64,000 bases of DNA, from contig JAYKKM010000495.1 in NCBI GenBank assembly GCA_035772405.1, forward strand, positions 248,001-312,000, read 5' to 3'. The notes beneath the pieces were generated by a model. The model saw only the letters and a program-made list of their open reading frames with translations, was not told the origin of the DNA and did no database searches. This DNA is from Chrysogorgia sp. JL179-B06 (lineage: Eukaryota > Cnidaria > Anthozoa > Scleralcyonacea > Chrysogorgiidae). The position numbers and the translations under genes were made by a program. This document shows positions 8,141 through 18,231 of this stretch, in pieces (the stretch's first letter is position 1; each line of letters begins with the position of its first letter).

Positions 8141-10159
8141 ATGAAAGATCAAATGAAAATACAAAAAAAAAAATAATCGAAAAAAAACCATACATCATAA
8201 AAGAAAAGAAAAATGAAATAATTAATCAAATTCCTTTAAAGCGTGAACCTATATTTATATATCCTATAATATCAAAGTTTGGAAGAAGAAGAAGAAGAAG
8301 AAGAAGAAGAAGAAAGAAGAAGAAGAAGAAGAAGAAGAAGAAGAAGAAGAAGAAGAAGAAGAAGAAGAAGAAGAAGAAGAAAGAAGAAGAAGAAGAAGAA
8401 GAAGAAGAAGAAGAAGAAGAAGAAGAAGAAGAAGAAGAAGAAGAAGAAGAAGAAGAAGAAGAAGAAGAAGAAGAAGAAGAAGAAGAAGAAGAAGAAGAAG
8501 AAGAAGAAGAAGAAGAAGAAGAAGAAGAAGAAGAAGAAGAAGAAGAAGAAGAAGAAGAAGAAGAAGAAGAAGAAGAAGAAGAAGAAGAAGAAGAAGAAGA
8601 AGAAGAAGAAGAAGAAGAAGAAGAAGAAGAAGAAGAAGAAGAAGAAGAAGAAGAAGAAGAAGAAGAAGAAGAAGAAGAAGAAGAAGAAGAAGAAGAAGAA
8701 GAAGAAGAAGAAGAAAGAAGAAGAAGAAGAAGAAGAAGAAGAAGAAGAAGAAGAAGAAGAAGAAGAAGAAGAAGAAGAAGAAGAAGAAGAAAGAAGAAGA
8801 AGAAGAAGAAGAAGAAGAAGAAGAAGAAGAAGAAGAAGAAGAAGAAGAAGAAGAAGAAGAAGAAGAAGAAGAAAGAAGAAGAAGAAGAAGAAGAAGAAGA
8901 AGAAGAAGAAGAAGAAGAAGAAGAAGAAGAAGAAGAAGAAGAAGAAGAAGAAGAAAAGAAGAAGAAGAAGAAGAAGAAGAAGAAGAAGAAGAAGAAGAAG
9001 AAGAAGAAGAAGAAGAAGAAGAAGAAGAAGAAGAAGAAGAAGAAGAAAAGAAGAAGAAGAAGAAGAAGAAGAAGAAGAAGAAGAAGAAGAAGAAGAAGAA
9101 GAAGAAGAAGAAGAAGAAGAAGAAGAAGAAGAAGAAGAAGAAGAAGAAGAAGAAGAAGAAGAAGAAGAAGAAGAAGAAGAAGAAGAAGAAGAAGAAGAAG
9201 AAGAAGAAGAAGAAGAAGAAGAAGAAGAAGAAGAAGAAGAAGAAGAAGAAGAAGAAGAAGAAGAAGAAGAAGAAGAAGAAGAAGAAGAAGAAGAAGAAGA
9301 AGAAGAAGAAGAAGAAGAAGAAGAAGAAGAAGAAGAAGAAGAAGAAGAAGAAGAAGAAGAAGAAGAAGAAGAAGAAGAAGAAGAAGAAGAAGAAGAAGAA
9401 GAAGAAGAAGAAGAAGAAGAAGAAGAAGAAGAAGAAGAAGAAGAAGAAGAAGAAGAAGAAGAAGAAGAAGAAGAAGAAGAAGAAGAAGAAGAAGAAGAAG
9501 AAGAAGAAGAAGAAGAAGAAGAAGAAGAAGAAGAAGAAGAAGAAGAAGAAGAAGAAGAAGAAGAAGAAGAAGAAGAAGAAGAAGAAGAAGAAGAAGAAGA
9601 AGAAGAAGAAGAAGAAGAAGAAGAAGAAGAAGAAGAAGAAGAAGAAAAATATATAGTGTCTTTTTTAAAAAGAAAATAAAAAAGAAAAAGAAAAGCTGAA
9701 GCATCTACTAATGATCAACAACAAGAACCACTGGAAGAAGCGACAGCGGGGAAAACTACATATGGTAACATAAGTGAAGATCGTATTAAAGAATTCTTAA
9801 AGAAAAAAAATATTAAAACAATAGGGAATATAATAAAATTAAATAACTATGAAGTTAATTACGATGATATGATGTATGATTTAACACACAACGTATCGAA
9901 AATTCAAAATTATAATTTGACAGCTAAACAACATTCTAAAGTTTTAAAAGAATTCAAAAAAATGAAAATGCCTGTTGCTTATATTAGAAACCAAAAACTT
10001 CGACAACAATATAAAACAAATGGAAGCGATGATGACCGCGATTACGACGCATTATCTTTTCCGATTACTCAACAACCGCAATCACCTAGTTTTAGATCGC
10101 CACTTTCTAAATCGGAGTTCGATACTTTTTTAACCAATAGAGATAAAAGAAGAAAATGA
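8141..10159 (+). pseudogene. Polybasic structural-type gene split by a GAA repeat
   Basis: Non-repeat coding lies on both sides of the repeat. Before it are about 45 codons ending IPLKREPIFIYPIISKFG followed by Arg codons. After it, from about 9680, about 160 codons begin KRKRKAEAS and continue through TAGKTTYGNISEDRIKEF to the stop at 10159. A TAA at 9677-9679 and a one-base frame change at the A run near 8170 interrupt the reading frame. The pre-repeat part ends in arginine codons (AGA)n, so the triplet expansion probably started in a natural poly-Arg/Lys coding run. Position between capsid and protease suggests a virion protein. Function is unknown. The stop overlaps the protease start by ATGA. 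Confidence 0.5.
8281..9647. repeat. 1.37 kb GAA/TTC triplet repeat
   Basis: About 455 GAA units run almost without interruption. A few single extra A bases (for example near 8314, 8381, 8714, 8791, 8872, 8954 and 9047) shift the phase, so translated runs switch between Glu, Arg and Lys. The strand is pure purine. GAA/TTC tracts of this length are known to form triplex structures and to be unstable. The tract lies inside the gene at 8141-10159. Confidence 0.97.
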
Positions 10160-10737
10160 TGATTCCTGTTTTATGTTTTTTAAATAAATTTTTATATACT
10201 GACGATATTAATAAAATAGCGAATACTAATACTTTTTTAAACAAATATTTTTTGGGTACATATCCTGAAGATGTATTTCCTGAACAAATTAAATTTCCTT
10301 CATGTTGGATTTGGAATACAGACGAATCAAAAGATAAGGGACAGCATTGGGTAGCTATTTGGGTTGATAAAAACAAACATATGTATTTTTTGATAGTTTT
10401 GCACAAAAAGTTAGTTTTTACAAACGAACGTATTGGTTGTCTTATGCTAAAAGAAATAATTTGACATTTGTGTATGATCAAAAAATACCCCTTCAATCCC
10501 GAGCAACGGTAGTATGTGGAAATTGGAGTCTATTATTTACATAATAAATGTAAAAACGAAACACAACAAACACAAAAATATTTGTTATTTAAAAGCAAAA
10601 ATAAAAATAAATTACTTAATGATATTAAATTAGCTCGTAAAATAATTATACTAGGAAATGTAATAGTTAATATTTATAAAAAAAAATGTAAAAATAAAAT
10701 AGAAACACAGAAAGCTAATAATCAAAGTTTTAATTAA
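10156..10737 (+). CDS. Adenain-type (adenovirus-like) maturation protease, frame broken
   Basis: The catalytic elements appear in the order of the adenain/C5 cysteine proteases: His in GQHWVAIWVD, an acidic residue in the FDSFAQ strand just after, and the nucleophile Cys in VVCGNW with YYLHNKCKN following. The first frame leaves the family at a T run (10386-10391), and a second break lies near 10521, so three frames are needed to follow the domain. The enzyme cleaves virion precursors next to Gly-Gly; three candidate substrates with QKGG or QRGG sites are in this element (693, 10775 and 17888 genes). The start overlaps the upstream stop (ATGA). The lysine-rich C-terminus to 10737 is less certain. 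Confidence 0.75.
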
Positions 10738-10774
10738 ACATATTTACAACACAATTCACAATTGTCTGTTTTAT

Positions 10775-11012
10775 TTAAAATATTGAACTCAATAGTGACA
10801 GTGCTAGAGGTGCTAAAGCTAATGCAGGTAGAAACCCTCCTTTTTGGTTCCTTTTACGCTTCCCCATACCACCCCCTCTATCATTTTCCTTTTTCTTCTT
10901 TTACCGCTTATTATACGTTTTACCCCCGTATACATTTTCTTAGGAATATCAATATAGGTATGTTTAGCGTCTCTTTCTTCCCTTTTAATTGAATTGATTT
11001 TTTTTTCATCAC
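10775..11012 (-). CDS. Hidden small pX-like core protein (minus strand)
   Basis: On the minus strand a basic frame (RDAKHTYIDIPKKMYTGVKR, then GKRRKRK) passes by one frame change near 10895 into GGGMGKRKRNQKGGFLPALA, written in part, followed by a Leu/Ala-rich hydrophobic tail ending at a TAA at 10775. The arrangement of a polybasic run, QKGG cleavage site and a short hydrophobic tail is the classic layout of the pX-like precursor found beside the protease in Polintons and adintoviruses. Upstream an ATG at 11012 is followed by an A9 run, another possible frame slip. This fills what otherwise looks like a 400-base gap between protease and ATPase. Confidence 0.6.
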
Positions 11013-11150
11013 GATGAAACTACTAGGATCTTTGTTTGTTTTTCCCCTTTATTATTTTTTACTTATATAGCAAATAAGATAACAACAAAATAAAAAAAGG
11101 TATTCTTTATTTATAAATTGGTGAAAATTATTGTACAAATTTATTATTTT

Positions 11151-11813
11151 TTAACACAAATCATATACAAGGGTTTTTTCATTAGGAAATATATTTGTTC
11201 TTATTCTACAATTATCATATCCTTTATTACAATTATCGAATAATAAATATCCATAGGGATGTTTATTAATATCAGCTAATATTTTATCAAATTGACTTCT
11301 ATTTATTTTCTTATTATCACATATTGTATACATATTTCTACAATCACTTAAATTTTTAAACATGATATAATGACTGTTGATACGTAAATTTCGCAACTTT
11401 CCATTACCGTAAGATAAGTTTTGACATGCAAAAATTACGCTTACATTACGATGATGAACATCTTGAGTTGCAATATCAATTTTATCGAGATTTTCTTTTG
11501 ACGATGTACCTACTAACATAAGATCATCTAAAATAATTAATGTATTATCAGTTGTATTTGTTTGTATATCAGTAATATCGGGTATACCCTTCTTACAGTC
11601 AATAAATTCGAAATTCATTTTTTTCTCTTCCAAAACCGTATGCATTTTATCGTATAAGGGTTGATATATGGAATAAAGTTTCGTAATTGTTGGTGTTATC
11701 ATAGCCTCAATATAATTTAGTAATTGTAAAATCCAAAATGTTTTTCCACATTGACTAGGACCGCACATTGTTAACATAAACGGATGATGAAATGGTAGTG
11801 AAACAGCATTCAT
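11151..11813 (-). CDS. A32/FtsK-HerA-like packaging ATPase
   Basis: The 220-residue intact product has a Walker A motif GPSQCGKT at residues 18-25, Walker B LIILDDLM at about 92-99, and a sensor-type strand SVIFACQNL near 130. These match the Polinton/adintovirus genome-packaging ATPase, normally 200-250 residues, related to poxvirus A32. It would power translocation of viral DNA into the capsid. The start at 11813 faces a 500-base divergent intergenic region with repeated elements, shared with the acidic protein at 12312. This is one of the few core genes here with no frame break. Confidence 0.9.
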   Translation of the reverse strand: MNAVSLPFHHPFMLTMCGPSQCGKTFWILQLLNYIEAMITPTITKLYSIYQPLYDKMHTVLEEKKMNFEFIDCKKGIPDITDIQTNTTDNTLIILDDLMLVGTSSKENLDKIDIATQDVHHRNVSVIFACQNLSYGNGKLRNLRINSHYIMFKNLSDCRNMYTICDNKKINRSQFDKILADINKHPYGYLLFDNCNKGYDNCRIRTNIFPNEKTLVYDLC

Positions 11814-11919
11814 TTTACACGTCTAAAATCAAAAGGAAATATATAGATATTTTTATAAGAATTTAAAGTTTATTTTGGACTTTGATAGATTTCCCTTTCC
11901 CTAGTCATTGGACTTTGAT

Positions 11920-12012
11920 ATTTACGTGGTGTATATTTTTAGGTATATAATGACCTTGACTATACATAACCATATAAGGTCATGATATGAATTTGGACTT
12001 TTGCTAGAACAT
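11920..12012. repeat. 93 bp direct repeat, copy 1, in the divergent promoter
   Basis: This copy runs from ATTTACGTGGTG to CTAGAACAT and is about 90% identical to 12045-12137. Each copy has TGACCTTGA (11951-11959 here) and, on the other strand orientation, AAGGTCA (11976-11982), forming an inverted pair. These match the extended half-site TCAAGGTCA used by orphan nuclear receptors. Confidence 0.8.
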
Positions 12013-12044
12013 CATACCCCACCCCCCTCGAATGATCTTGACAT

Positions 12045-12137
12045 ATTTGCGTGGTGTATATTTTTAAACATATAATGACCTTGACTATACATTACCCTAT
12101 AAGGTCATGATATGAATTTGGACTTTTGCTAGAACAT
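12045..12137. repeat. 93 bp direct repeat, copy 2
   Basis: Second copy of the repeat at 11920-12012, with TGACCTTGA at 12076-12084 and AAGGTCA at 12101-12107. A further near-match, CGACCTTGA, lies outside the repeat at 12176-12184. Confidence 0.8.
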
Positions 12138-12222
12138 ATCTGAAATTCTTTGAACAGCATAACCCCTCCCTCAAGCGACCTTGACTACCCGTCACTATAG
12201 TAACGCATAAACAGAGCGCGAT

Positions 12223-12230
12223 TATATAAA
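12223..12230 (+). promoter_or_regulatory. TATA box for the acidic protein gene
   Basis: TATATAAA (in ATTATATAAACG) lies 85 bases before the ATG at 12312, downstream of the duplicated repeat region. Confidence 0.45.
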
Positions 12231-12311
12231 CGCTAGCGCGATACAGTAAAAACTAAAACGATCAAAGGTAGTCAAGAGAGTAAGAAGAAGAAGAACCCAA
12301 AAGAGAAAAAC

Positions 12312-12764
12312 ATGGAACAAATCGTGTGGAAAAAGGAAGATGGGGGAGAAATCGTGTGGGACTTCGATGAGTTCGACACACGATTTTTCCACCCTATTAA
12401 CGAAGACACGGTGCACGTAGAAGACATAGTGGTGGTAGAAGAAGAAAGTGAAGATGAAGACAGTGATGAAGACAGTGATGAAGATGACAGTGATGATGAA
12501 GACACTGACGGTGATGTCGAAGACGGGGGTAATGATGAGGATGACGATGATGACGTCAAAAAAGACGATCGAGACGAGGAGGAAAAGTTATGGGAGGGGG
12601 TATTTAACCCTCCCGAGAATAACGATGATAATATATATACTACAATGAATAAATACGGGTTTAGCGAAAGCGAAAGTGACAATGAGGACGATGACTATAA
12701 AGTATGGAACTATATCGATACCGGGGGGAGGAATTTTTATTTTTTGAGAAAACTCAAACATTAA
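12312..12764 (+). CDS. Acidic low-complexity protein
   Basis: The 150-residue product has a conserved-looking start (MEQIVWKKEDGGEIVWDFDE), a long Asp/Glu/Ser run in the middle (roughly residues 40-95), and a less biased end containing FSESESDNEDDDYKVWNYID. The acidic stretch suggests a histone- or DNA-mimic, a chaperone, or a transcriptional activator, but none of these can be proved. It is the divergent partner of the ATPase gene and ends 29 bases from the convergent polymerase gene. Confidence 0.6.
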   Translation: MEQIVWKKEDGGEIVWDFDEFDTRFFHPINEDTVHVEDIVVVEEESEDEDSDEDSDEDDSDDEDTDGDVEDGGNDEDDDDDVKKDDRDEEEKLWEGVFNPPENNDDNIYTTMNKYGFSESESDNEDDDYKVWNYIDTGGRNFYFLRKLKH

Positions 12765-12792
12765 TTAAAAAAAAATGTTAAAAAAAACGAGT

Positions 12793-15700
12793 CTATGTGT
12801 CCATTTCTTCTTCTTCTTCTTCTAAATATCCGTAAGGGATTGTAGTAAAATTATCTTTAACAATACGTTTATTAAAAGTAAATGAAAATTTTTTAATTTC
12901 AGTATTAATAAAAATATTATTTAATTTATCTTTACATATTTTATTTTCATATCTAATTGTAATGATTTGATCTTTATCTACAACACATTTATTTAATGTT
13001 TTAAAATTTAAGATATCTTTCGCTTTATTTTTTAAAGAAAATCCTTTTACATGTACTACTTCTTCGTTTAAATTCGTAATATAAGAATAACATTTAGGAC
13101 CTGTTGAACAAAATCGAGTAATCCATTCATTTTCTTTTAATTCATTGGTTAATTCTCCTAAATAATTACCGGTTTTAATCGAACAAGTATTTTCATCACT
13201 CACATAAATAATCGAATCGGTATCAAAATATAAAACATGTTTTCCTAATTTTTCAATTACATCATATAACTGTAGCCGAGCATAAGCTGTAACAAAACAT
13301 GCGATAACAATATTACCCGTTTTTAAAGCTACTGTAGCTTCATCTACATTTTCATATGTACAACGTAAAAGAGTATCATTAATAAAATCTAAAGACGTTA
13401 ATTTTTTACTCCTATCGTTAGCTAAAACTAATAATTCCTCATAATCATTTAAAAAAACAACTTGCGTATTATTTTCATTTTGTGCAAATTTACCCCACAG
13501 GGAATTTAATGTTTTCGCTATAGTTCTTAAACCGGGATTTTTTTCTATTTTGTCTTTATCTAAACTAATATGTTCATGATTCAAATAATCTTGACAATAC
13601 TGGTTAATTTTAATTTTATTTTTACTACCATCACTATTAAAACATTCAGTAGGTAAACCCGACGCCTCTTGTTTTAGTTTTAAAAAAGCGTTTACATAAG
13701 CAACAAAGATTTTTTCTTGCCGATCATAATGATATATTTCATAGATTTGAATTATTTTATATCCCTTATCAACAGCTTTATTAATTTCAACACTACACCA
13801 TGTCCCCTGTAAACAGCGATCGTTTTCATTATGTATACATTTATCGATAGCACATTGATTACATAAAGGAAATAATAATTTTCCAGCTACTCTAACGGGT
13901 AAAACACCAAAAAAAAGATTTTGTGGGGGTGATATACGACATTTAATCAAACCGAAAATATCTTTTATATTTATATTCTCACACTCTTCATTAACGAAAA
14001 TGTTTGGGTGTCCGACCGGGAAAACAAATTCTTTTTGAACAAAAGGATATAGCGATGTAAAGTCTACATAATAAATTTGTTCATTTTGTTTTATCTCTCT
14101 AAATAAACATATAGAAGAAGTTCGCCCACCATATAATCCATCACGGGGAGTTAATATTGTATATCCAAAAATTTTTTGTTTCAATTCAATAATATCGCTA
14201 CAACTATATTTTTTTTCATTTAAAAAATCACATTCCCATTTTTCAACAACTTTATATCCTGCATTTAACAATTCATTTGTAAAGCGTTGAGTTTTCAAGT
14301 ATAATGTTCCAAATTTTTCATTCACTAAAGTATTCATTTCATATTTTTCAAAACAACGAGAACATCCGTGAAAAAAACACCCATGAAATTGATAAACTGT
14401 ATTATCACAAAATCCGTCAACAAACCGCCCTAATATTTTTTTTTCTCCTTGAGCAGAACCTTTATATTCTAATCGTCCTGATAAATATTTATTAATTTCA
14501 TACAACTAACAAAACGCAATTAAACTTTGATTTACATTGCAGCGATAACCTCCTGCAGGAATTATCCCCACACGTTTTTCTTTTAAAAAGTTTTGTCGAA
14601 ATATTTTTAATGCTAAACTTGCAATAGTCATACAATTTTTTTTCATAAAAAGGTGCTACACAAGCAATCGAATTTATCATGGATGAAAATTTTACACACC
14701 CTTTTCTTAAAATATTCACATCCTCACAACAATAATAATATATTTCATCGCGAAAAATATCAAAATCTTTATCACTCATTATCTATATCAAAATATTCCC
14801 TATCAATCATATCCCCTCTATACTTTAAATCAGTAAATTTATAGGGGTGAAAGCCTTTTTCATCTTCGAGAAGACCCATACATTTAGGAATAGCTGATAA
14901 GGGCATCGTTAAAAAAAATAACTATCTAAAAATAGAATATTCTTTTCGCATATTTTTAAACTCATTATTTTAGTACCATTCATAATAGTTTTTGGAATAA
15001 TTTTTAATTTTTCTAATAAATATTTAAAAATAAAAATTGTATCAAATATCGCGCCATTATGGGCAATCCAACCAGAATCTTCTTGTTCCAATATAAAACT
15101 ACATAAATCTTCAACAACAGAGTTATTATTATTATCAAAAAGAAATTGTCTATATCCGCAACAACTAACAGCTTCAATATTTTCATCAATAAAACACGAT
15201 TGTGTTATTAACGGAATTTGTTGTTTTTTAAAAGGGATATCTTGACACTGCATGCATACTTTTTGTACTATACAATAAAAAGGAACTAACATTTTATTGT
15301 CATCTACTTTTGTTTCAAAATCGGAAAAAAATAATGTAGGTGGTTGTTTTTTTATTTTTTGGAATAGATATTGTTTTCATAAAACAATAATGCATCTGTT
15401 TCTGATAACTATTACAATGATAACAAAATCTTTTAGAACAATCATGTTTTACACTTTTATAACGTCGAATAAAAGAAAATCTAGAACATATTTTATAACA
15501 TGGTTCACAAAAAAACATATATTGACAAGGAGTTAAACGTGAATAATTTTGTTGAGCAGGTTTAAAAATTTTATGGGTTAAATGATTTAAATAACATGTT
15601 TGATTATAAAACAATATTTTACAATTTGAACATTGAATCTTTGTTGTATCTTTAGGGCATAAATTATTTTTATAACATTTTTGACAGGTTAAATTAGTTC

Positions 15701-16990
15701 GACACACGTGTGAATCAATAAATTCCCCAGTTGTAAAATAACTCATACATTTAATACAAAATTTATTGGGTTGTATTTTAGAAAATTCCATCATATTTAA
15801 AACAACATCATAATGTTTATTATTTAACCATAAACATACTATATTATTAGTTAATTTAATAAGATTTCCTTCAGAATCTGTACGTGAATCATAAATGATA
15901 TTATCTAAATCGAGATCTGAATACACCACCAAATCAACACCTTGGGCATTAAGAAATTTTTCGTACGCAATCGAAAATTGTTTAACTTTAAGTTCATCAC
16001 CCTCGGGTATGCCCGATTTTTTATACACATCACGTATTTCTTCAATACTAAATAATTCATCAATACTTTTACTAGGTTGTTTAGTCATTGACTCATACCT
16101 ATGATCTTTATACAAAAACGATAGACCTACTAAAATAGATAACGCAAAACAACAATTTTTAATTGCTTGCGTTAACTTAGTACTGATAATATAAAAAACT
16201 TTAGTGCGAAATTTACGATCATATTTTGTTATAGATTTATTTACTTTACCCCCACCACTATCATTTTCATTTGCTTTATTTAATCTATTGTTAATTTTTT
16301 TTCTCCTAATTAAAGGATTTTTTTTTGTTACTTGATAAATTATTAGCTGATAATCCCGATGGAAAAGTTTGAATAACTACAGTACATTTCCAACCGTTCG
16401 CTATCATTTCTTGATTACTTTGCATATGTTTTTCAAAAATATTCAAAAAATATTTTACATTAACATCACTTAATTTCATTACAGCTGTAGAGAAAAAGCC
16501 TTAGGGGCATGACTAAAAATAAATCGTACATAGTCATCATTATTTTTTACACTTGTACGTGCATAATTAATCAAATAAGTAAAAAGTAACGTCAACGATT
16601 GTATAAAAGCTATGAAATTAACACCCGCTTTACGAGAAATAGATATTGAAAAAGTTTGTTCGTTCACTTTAAACTTTTCATTTTCTTTTTCATTAATTTT
16701 CTCAACACTAATAATATTATCCTCATTTGTTTGAGGGTTTTTTTTTTTCACTTTCAAACAAACTTACTAAACGTTCAATTTCTTTGTTATTATATTTAAA
16801 TTTCTTCTGTTGATTCTCCATGGTTTTGTTCTTTTCTTCTTCTAAAACAAGAAATACACGAGGTTTTTTTATTTTTTTTGTTTTCCTCTCTATCAACAAG
16901 ATCCCCTATATTAATATGATTTGCCTCTTTTACACTAATACAGTTAAGGGACACCAACGGTTTATCTCCAGTACCCATCCAATTACCCAT
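12793..16990 (-). CDS. Protein-primed family B DNA polymerase (PolB), multiple frame breaks
   Basis: Reading right to left there is an N-terminal region (FSISISRKAGVNFIAFIQ; then a Cys/His-rich segment CIKCMSYF, CQKCYKN, CSNC, CYHCNSY), then the 3'-5' exonuclease (Exo I DFE at about 15310; Exo II AHNGAIFDT; Exo III YYCCEDVNIL), then the polymerase with motif A DFTSLYP, motif B LNSLWGKF and motif C YFDTDSIIY. All the catalytic aspartates are present. The frame changes at base runs near 16740, 16493, 16318, 15325, 14911, near 14770 and 14636, and a TAG interrupts it at 14506-14508. Total span of about 1,300 codons fits Polinton PolB. The N-terminus is uncertain: the first ATG at 16990 (MGNWMG) lies only 14 bases from the divergent gene at 17005. 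Confidence 0.88.
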
Positions 16991-17004
16991 TTTTTTCTAA
17001 AAAA

Positions 17005-17325
17005 ATGTGTGAAACTATACATATAGAAATTTATTTAAAAAATAAAAATAACGAACCTTATATAGCCTATGAAGTTTTAGATAATGATACTTGTGTTTTA
17101 TTTTCACCAGAAATATTTCGTGAATGTCTATTAAATTTTACAGAAGATAATGAGGAAATCATTTATATTAATTATTTAGTAATACAAGAAAGATTAGAAG
17201 ATTTAAAAAAAAATATATATCAATTATCATCATCTATTATATATAAAATTGACTGTATTATAAATTTTATTAAAAAAAATAATACGTGCTATCTTGGAAT
17301 TAAAACAATATTTAATTATGGTTAG
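17005..17325 (+). CDS. Hypothetical viral protein
   Basis: The 106-residue product starts MCETIHIEIYLKNKNNEPYI and is rich in Ile, Asn and Glu, probably alpha/beta. It lies 14 bases from the divergent PolB start, so the two promoters must overlap each other's 5' ends. Its stop overlaps the SET-domain start (ATGGTTAG, 17318-17325), suggesting co-expression with that gene. No known domain. Confidence 0.5.
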   Translation: MCETIHIEIYLKNKNNEPYIAYEVLDNDTCVLFSPEIFRECLLNFTEDNEEIIYINYLVIQERLEDLKKNIYQLSSSIIYKIDCIINFIKKNNTCYLGIKTIFNYG

Positions 17326-17881
17326 AATGAAATTACCGGTAAAAAAACGAAATAATAACTCACGTGTCGCTACTAAATCACAAAGTATACGGGATGTTCT
17401 TCAATGTAAAAGTAATACTGTAAAAAGAATAAGATGTCGTAAACGTACCGCTCATACCCCAAAATGTTGGATCCATTTAGCTAAAGAAGATAACTTACGT
17501 GTAAAAAAATCAAATATTCCAAATGCTGGAAAAGGGTTGTTCGCGTGGAAAAATCAATTTAATCCAAAAAAAACAATAATCCAATACACAGGTCGAAAAA
17601 CAAATCAAACAGAATTAAATCGAAAATACGGTATAGATGTAAACGCCAACTATAGTATTTGTGATACTCCCAACAATTGTTTGGATGCTGATTTAAGTAC
17701 TTATTCTGCAGCTCGTTTTGCAAATAATGGAAAAAGAGGATCAAAATATAAAAATAATTCCTATTTTACTTATAAAAAAAATAATAATAAATACTTTTTA
17801 GAAAGTTCAAAACGTATAAAACCCCATGAAGAAATTTTTGCTAATTATGGTCCGAACTATTGGAAAAGAAAAAAACGATAA
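17318..17881 (+). CDS. SET-domain protein (protein lysine methyltransferase-like)
   Basis: The 187-residue product has a basic N-terminus with a small Cys/His cluster (CRKRTAHTPKCWIH), then the SET domain: SNIPNAGKGLFAW (SET-N, GxG), YSAARFANNG (the RFxNx motif that helps bind S-adenosylmethionine) and EEIFANYGPNYW (the SET-C Tyr). The canonical NHS motif is changed to NNG. I chose the ATG at 17318 because it overlaps the upstream stop in the junction style of this element. SET proteins methylate histone or other protein lysines; a viral copy could modify host chromatin or virion proteins, which is inference. No frame break. Confidence 0.8.
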   Translation: MVRMKLPVKKRNNNSRVATKSQSIRDVLQCKSNTVKRIRCRKRTAHTPKCWIHLAKEDNLRVKKSNIPNAGKGLFAWKNQFNPKKTIIQYTGRKTNQTELNRKYGIDVNANYSICDTPNNCLDADLSTYSAARFANNGKRGSKYKNNSYFTYKKNNNKYFLESSKRIKPHEEIFANYGPNYWKRKKR

Positions 17882-17887
17882 ATCATA

Positions 17888-18154
17888 ATGGGGTGTAAGA
17901 AATGTAGAAGATATGTAAAATTATTAGGTAAAGGATTTAAAGGGGAAAAAAACAGAGGTGGTGGATTTAGAGGAACTAAAAAACAACGTGGGGGTATAAA
18001 AATAACTAATGCGTTAGGTAAAAATATCATCAACGAAATTAATAAAGGTTTTGGAATCTTAAAAACACTAAAAAATAAATCTCAAAAAGGAGGAATAGTA
18101 CAACCCCGACATCGTAGCTATGGGGGATATTTAGAGAAAATAAGAATGTATTAA
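17888..18154 (+). CDS. Small basic core protein, pVI/pX-like with Gly-Gly sites
   Basis: The 88-residue product is very basic and contains KQRGG near residue 35 and QKGG near residue 65, with an amphipathic helix-like stretch between them (ITNALGKNIINEINKGFGIL). That layout, a cleavable precursor with an internal amphipathic helix, resembles adenovirus pVI membrane-lytic and core precursors. It starts 6 bases after the SET gene, so the pair is probably co-expressed. The local adenain-type protease is the expected processing enzyme. Confidence 0.6.
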   Translation: MGCKKCRRYVKLLGKGFKGEKNRGGGFRGTKKQRGGIKITNALGKNIINEINKGFGILKTLKNKSQKGGIVQPRHRSYGGYLEKIRMY

Positions 18155-18231
18155 TATTAAAAAATAAAAAAAAATATTCTTTATCTGTTCTTTTTTGTCA
18201 CCACAAATATTTATTATTCCATTTTTTTATT

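Noticed and set aside
8226..9704. Long open frames on both strands (poly-Leu/Phe/Ser and poly-Glu/Arg/Lys)
   Set aside because: They are translations of the GAA/TTC repeat and carry no sequence information beyond the triplet.
11920..12137. 93 bp repeats as a CRISPR-like array
   Set aside because: There are only two copies, without regular spacers, in a eukaryotic promoter region.
12272..12682. Minus-strand serine-rich frame opposite the acidic protein
   Set aside because: It is the shadow of GAA/GAT-rich coding on the plus strand, and the plus frame has a better start and non-repeat ends.
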